Positions 25,220 to 28,164 of a DNA stretch of 28,164 bases are shown here, piece after piece. This DNA is from Lachnobacterium bovis (lineage in GTDB: Bacteria; Bacillota; Clostridia; Lachnospirales; Lachnospiraceae): NCBI RefSeq assembly GCF_900111325.1, contig NZ_FOGW01000026.1, positions 1 to 28,164 on the forward strand. The letters run 5' to 3'. The position numbers were made by a program, and so were the translations under genes. The notes beneath the pieces were generated by a model that saw only the letters and a program-made list of their open reading frames with translations, had not been told where the DNA came from and searched no databases. Numbering within the stretch: the first letter of the stretch is position 1; each line of letters begins with the position of its first letter.

Positions 25220-26023
25220 ATGAGTGAATTTAAAAATTTATTACTTGAAGTAAAAGATGAAATTGCAGTACTAACAATCAATCGTCCTGCCGCATTAAAC
25301 GCTTTAAACAGTGAAACACTTGATGAACTAAATGTTTGTTTATCTGAAATTGAAGGAAGAGATGATGTAAAAGTATTAATTTTAACAGGCGGTCCTGATA
25401 AAAAAGGAAATGCATTCAAATCATTCGTAGCTGGCGCTGATATTTCTGAAATGGTTAACTTCGATGCACCAGCAGCACGCAAATTTGGAATCAAAGCATC
25501 TGAACCATTCTTTAGATTACAAAACATGCGCCAAGTTACTATTGCTGCAGTAAACGGATTTGCACTTGGTGGTGGCTGTGAAATCTCAATGGCATGTGAT
25601 ATCAGAGTTGCTTCTGATAACGCTGTATTTGGTCAACCAGAGTGTGGTCTAGGAATCATTCCTGGATTTGGGGGAACACAACGACTAGCTCGCTTAGTTG
25701 GAATGGGACGTGCTAAAGAAATGATTTTTACATGTGATTCAATTGATGCAAACGAAGCATATCGTATTGGATTGGTTAACCGTGTTGTTGCAAAAGAAGA
25801 ATTAATGACAACAGCAACAGATCTTGCTAAAAAAATAATTTCAAAAGGTAGTTACGCTGTTTCTGTTGCAAAAGCTGCTATAAACAACGGCTATGACATG
25901 GATATCAGAAACGCAGTAGAAATGGAAGCAAACTTATTCGGTGTTGTAAATGATACACACGATAAAAAAGAAGGAATGACAGCTTTCCTAGAAAGACGCT
26001 CAGCTAATTTAACTGATTTCTAG
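25220..26023 (+). CDS. crt: Enoyl-CoA hydratase / 3-hydroxybutyryl-CoA dehydratase (crotonase)
   Basis: A 267-aa crotonase-fold enzyme. The family hydrates or forms 2-enoyl-CoA; in Clostridia the usual role is dehydration of 3-hydroxybutyryl-CoA to crotonyl-CoA in butyrate synthesis. The oxyanion-hole segment AGADISEM (71-78), the catalytic Glu121 in GFALGGGCEISMACD and the second catalytic Glu141 in GQPECGLGIIPGFGG are all present. Length is close to the 260-aa clostridial Crt. AGAGGAGG lies 7-8 bases before the ATG. It stands alone: no thl, hbd, bcd or etfBA genes adjoin it in this window, whereas Crt is normally found in that cluster. Codon composition is somewhat less AT-rich than its neighbours, consistent with high expression. 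Confidence 0.9.
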   Translation: MSEFKNLLLEVKDEIAVLTINRPAALNALNSETLDELNVCLSEIEGRDDVKVLILTGGPDKKGNAFKSFVAGADISEMVNFDAPAARKFGIKASEPFFRLQNMRQVTIAAVNGFALGGGCEISMACDIRVASDNAVFGQPECGLGIIPGFGGTQRLARLVGMGRAKEMIFTCDSIDANEAYRIGLVNRVVAKEELMTTATDLAKKIISKGSYAVSVAKAAINNGYDMDIRNAVEMEANLFGVVNDTHDKKEGMTAFLERRSANLTDF

Positions 26024-26048
26024 ATGTTTTATTCAAAAATATAACAAC

Positions 26049-26084
26049 GTATTTTATAAAGCATTTTATAAAGTATTTTATATA
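26049..26084. repeat. 12-bp tandem repeat, three copies
   Basis: GTATTTTATAAA, GCATTTTATAAA and GTATTTTATATA follow one another directly after the crt stop. Nothing else in this AT-rich stretch resembles a gene. Confidence 0.75.
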
Positions 26085-26141
26085 GTTGATACAATATAAT
26101 CTCCTATATCTTCGTAGCATTGTGTCAGCTCATATATAAAT

Positions 26142-26187
26142 GGCATGGTGTCGACTATTAAACATAGTGGCATCATGTCTTTTTTTT
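26142..26187 (+). terminator. Intrinsic terminator of crt
   Basis: The left arm GGCATGGTGTCGACTAT (26142-26158) pairs with ATAGTGGCATCATGTC (26164-26179), with G-U pairs and one bulged base, around a 5-base loop, followed by eight T. It lies 120 bases after the crt stop. Confidence 0.88.
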
Positions 26188-26263
26188 ATTTTTATAGTGT
26201 CATAGTTTTTATATAAAATTAAATTCTAAAATTATTAAAAAAGGATTTATCTAAAGAAACTAA

Positions 26264-26327
26264 TTATCCTAAAAAATATTTATCCTATAACAGTTTATCT
26301 TAAAAAATATTTATCCTATAACAGTTT
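26264..26327. repeat. 31-bp-period direct repeat, two copies
   Basis: The copies at 26264-26296 and 26295-26327 share AAAAAATATTTATCCTATAA and differ at one base near their start. They fill the space between the crt terminator and the convergent hairpin. No reading frame of note is present in 26024-26496. Confidence 0.85.
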
Positions 26328-26340
26328 TTATCATAAAACA

Positions 26341-26389
26341 AAAGCAATGTTTTGATTGCATTCTCATAGTCAAAACATTGCTTTTTATT
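26341..26389. terminator. Bidirectional terminator between crt and serS
   Basis: AAAGCAATGTTTTGA (26341-26355) pairs perfectly with TCAAAACATTGCTTT (26370-26384) around a 14-base loop; T-rich tails exist on both strands. It probably ends serS transcription from the right and backs up the crt terminator from the left. Confidence 0.88.
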
Positions 26390-26459
26390 ATTCTTTAAAT
26401 ATTATATAATATAATTTAATATTTTTTCTTTAACATCTATACTTTATTACTTATTCTTT

Positions 26460-26486
26460 AATATTAAATTCTTATTATTTAATATT
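26460..26486 (-). other. AT-only perfect hairpin after serS
   Basis: AATATTAAAT (26460-26469) and ATTTAATATT (26477-26486) form a perfect 10-bp stem with a 7-base loop, 11 bases after the serS stop. Being AT-only and without a T run, it is more likely a 3'-end RNA feature than an efficient terminator. Confidence 0.4.
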
Positions 26487-26496
26487 TCTTCTATTT

Positions 26497-27792
26497 CTAG
26501 TTATTTTTATTTGGAATTAATACTTTCTTTCCACCCATGTATGGTTGTAAAGCTTCTGGAATATTTACAGAGCCATCTTCATTCACATTATTCTCTAAAA
26601 ATGCAATTAACATACGTGGTGGTGCAACTACAGTATTATTCAATGTATTTGCAAAATATTTTTCTCCATTTTTACCTTTAACACGTATTTTAAGTCTTCT
26701 AGCTTGTGCATCTCCTAAATTAGAGCAACTTCCAACTTCAAAGTATTTCTTCTGACGTGGTGACCAAGCTTCTACATCGCATGACTTAACTTTTAAGTCT
26801 GCCAAATCTCCTGAACAGCACTCTAGAGTTCTTACAGGAATGTCTAAACTTCTAAATAAGTCAACTGTGTTTTTCCACATCTTATTATACCAATCCCATG
26901 CTTCCTCTGGCTTACAAACAACTATCATTTCCTGTTTTTCAAACTGATGAATTCTATAAACTCCACGTTCTTCAATTCCATGAGCACCTTTTTCTTTTCT
27001 AAAACATGGTGAATAACTTGTTAAAGTATATGGTAATTTTTCTTCTTCATTGATTGTATTAATAAATTTACCGATCATTGAATGCTCAGATGTTCCAATT
27101 AAATATAAATCTTCTCCTTCAATTTTATACATCATTGAATCCATCTCATCAAAACTCATTACACCATCAACAACAGCAGATCTAATCATATATGGTGGAA
27201 TGCAATATGTAAATCCTCTATCAATCATAAAATCACGAGCATATGCTAAAACTGCAGAATGCAATCTAGCAATATCACCCATTAAATAATAAAAACCATT
27301 ACCTGCAACTTTTCCAGCTGCGTCTAAATCAATTCCATCAAAGCTTTCCATAATATCTGCATGATATTTAATCTCATAATCTGGTACAACAGGCTCACCA
27401 AATTTTTCGATTTCAACATTACAGCTATCATCTTTTCCAATTGGTACTGATGGATCAATTATATTTGGAATAACCATCATAATTTCTCGAACTTTATCGT
27501 TTAAATCTTTTTCCTGAACTTCTAATTCAGCTAATCGAGCAGCATTATTTGATACTTGTTTCTTAACTTCTTCAGCTTCTTCTTTTTTTCCTTGTCCCAT
27601 TAATGCACCAATTTGTTTAGATAATTTATTACGGCTAGCTCTTAACTCATCAGCTTCACTTTTAACCTGACGTGCTTTAGCATCTAATTCAATTACCTCA
27701 TCAACCATTGGTAATTTATGATCTTGAAATTTCTTTTTTATATTTTCTTTGACAATTTCTGGATTCTCTCTCAAAAATTTTAAATCGATCAT
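26497..27792 (-). CDS. serS: Seryl-tRNA synthetase
   Basis: A 431-aa class II synthetase that charges tRNA-Ser. Residues 1-110 form the tRNA-binding arm, with an antiparallel Lys/Glu-rich coiled coil at about 30-105. The catalytic domain has GTSEHSM (233-239, serine site), motif 2 at CFRKEKGAHGIEERGVYR (263-280, ATP-binding Arg265), the QFEKQEM segment, EVGSCSNLGDAQARR (352-366), and motif 3 at 383-400 with the conserved Arg393. The motif 3 region reads TLNNTVVAPPRMLIAFLEN in place of the commoner bacterial LNGSGLAVGRTL, yet the key arginine is kept. The ATG has AGGAGG 6 bases upstream. It is single and has its own promoter, after an rRNA operon terminator; no T-box is visible in its leader. 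Confidence 0.95.
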   Translation of the reverse strand: MIDLKFLRENPEIVKENIKKKFQDHKLPMVDEVIELDAKARQVKSEADELRASRNKLSKQIGALMGQGKKEEAEEVKKQVSNNAARLAELEVQEKDLNDKVREIMMVIPNIIDPSVPIGKDDSCNVEIEKFGEPVVPDYEIKYHADIMESFDGIDLDAAGKVAGNGFYYLMGDIARLHSAVLAYARDFMIDRGFTYCIPPYMIRSAVVDGVMSFDEMDSMMYKIEGEDLYLIGTSEHSMIGKFINTINEEEKLPYTLTSYSPCFRKEKGAHGIEERGVYRIHQFEKQEMIVVCKPEEAWDWYNKMWKNTVDLFRSLDIPVRTLECCSGDLADLKVKSCDVEAWSPRQKKYFEVGSCSNLGDAQARRLKIRVKGKNGEKYFANTLNNTVVAPPRMLIAFLENNVNEDGSVNIPEALQPYMGGKKVLIPNKNN

Positions 27793-27830
27793 TTTATCCT
27801 CCTCTATTTAACACTTAACTCGCGTATTTA

Positions 27831-27854
27831 TTTTTTTGATTAAAGATCAAAAAA
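27831..27854 (-). other. Small hairpin in the serS leader
   Basis: On the minus strand TTTTTTGAT and ATCAAAAAA form a 9-bp AT-rich stem with a 5-base loop, 39 bases before the serS ATG. It lacks the T-box sequence and a GC-rich terminator, so any regulatory role is doubtful. Confidence 0.3.
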
Positions 27855-27930
27855 TTTTCTTTTCTTAGCATCGAAACATATAACTTTTTTATGCACTACA
27901 CACACTATACACGTTATACGTAACAGTTTC

Positions 27931-27959
27931 ATTATACTATCTAGGGCATACATTTGCAA
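27931..27959 (-). promoter_or_regulatory. Sigma-A promoter of serS
   Basis: Minus strand TTGCAA (27954-27959), a 17-base spacer and a perfect TATAAT (27931-27936). Predicted leader length is about 130 bases. Confidence 0.75.
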
Positions 27960-27976
27960 GCAATTTAAACTCAACA

Positions 27977-28014
27977 AAAAAGAGCCACATTCTTCACTAG
28001 AACATGACTCTTTC
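27977..28014 (-). terminator. Terminator of the rRNA operon
   Basis: On the minus strand AAAGAGTCATGTTCT and AGAATGTGGCTCTTT pair, with some G-U pairs, around a 4-6 base loop, followed by TTTTT. It lies about 47 bases downstream of the end of 23S rRNA. Confidence 0.85.
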
Positions 28015-28061
28015 TCACCATATATCTTCAAAACTTCATACAAGTTATTAAAAACCTTTTT

Positions 28062-28164
28062 GGTCAAGCCTTCGACCTATTAGTAACAGTCAGCTACATA
28101 CATTACTGCACTTCCACCTCTGCCCTATTTACCTGTTAGTCTCTCAGGGGTCTTATCTCCTTTT
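28062..28164 (-). rRNA. 23S ribosomal RNA, 3' end (partial; continues beyond the window)
   Basis: Read on the minus strand, the sequence carries the conserved 23S 3' end: GGAAGTGCAGTAATG, GTAGCTGAC, TACTAATAGGTCGAAGGC and terminal TTGACC at about 28062. These positions match the tail of Firmicute 23S rRNA, including the base-pairing partner of the 5' GGTCAAG end. About 103 bases of the gene are inside the window. The exact mature 3' end may differ by a few bases. Confidence 0.93.

Noticed and set aside
25213..25527. 104-aa minus-strand frame antisense to crt
   Set aside because: It is fully covered by the well-supported crt gene and shows no motif or ribosome binding site.
27840..28067. 75-aa minus-strand open reading frame between serS and 23S rRNA
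   Set aside because: It overlaps the 3' end of 23S rRNA, runs through the rRNA operon terminator and the serS promoter, has no ribosome binding site and encodes no recognisable protein.

Overview
This window looks like a chromosomal segment of a low-GC, Gram-positive anaerobe of the Clostridia, most likely a Lachnospiraceae member of a gut or rumen habitat. The basis is the strongly AT-rich sequence, AGGAGG-type ribosome binding sites before nearly every gene, a T-box leader on ileS, a butyrate-type crotonase, a fused small-alarmone-synthetase/ABC-F neighbourhood and a lipoprotein GH5 endoglucanase. The genus cannot be fixed from the sequence alone. Almost all genes lie on the minus strand; only a patatin-like phospholipase and the crotonase are on the plus strand.

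Layout, left to right. Positions 1-256 hold the middle of a 5'-truncated group II intron reverse transcriptase (minus strand, running out of the window). Next are a GH5 endoglucanase lipoprotein (395-1912), then a two-gene unit of a RelQ-type small alarmone synthetase and an Uup-type ABC-F ATPase (4800-2038), then an SpoU-type RNA methyltransferase followed immediately by a TTG-started 88-aa protein (5949-4903). A dnaE-pfkA unit (10588-6051) ends in a strong terminator and has the divergent patatin gene upstream. A convergent hairpin with 36-bp tandem repeats separates patatin from a membrane-anchored protein with a repetitive LGD-type extracellular domain (13125-11806). This is preceded by traX-like and glgP, which are separated by a single base (16439-13193).

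The right half has ileS (type 2) behind a well-formed Ile T-box leader with an ATC specifier, a NatAB-like ABC exporter, a glf/GT2 cell-surface polysaccharide pair, a stand-alone crotonase with its own promoter carrying interlocked inverted repeats, and serS. The right edge is the 3' end of a 23S rRNA gene on the minus strand; it is followed by a terminator and then serS, with no 5S rRNA in between.

Functionally this is mostly core genome: translation (ileS, serS, 23S rRNA, RNA methyltransferase), replication (dnaE), glycolysis and glycogen use (pfkA, glgP), stringent-response and ribosome-associated functions (relQ, ABC-F), envelope biogenesis (glf, GT2, traX-like), with one polysaccharide-degrading enzyme. 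I found no clear defence island, prophage, CRISPR array or tRNA gene. The most interesting material is regulatory and architectural: an enlarged stem in the ileS T-box leader, a dyad in the relQ promoter spacer, the crt promoter repeats, a hairpin in front of glgP, the LGD-repeat membrane protein, and the rrn end without 5S.
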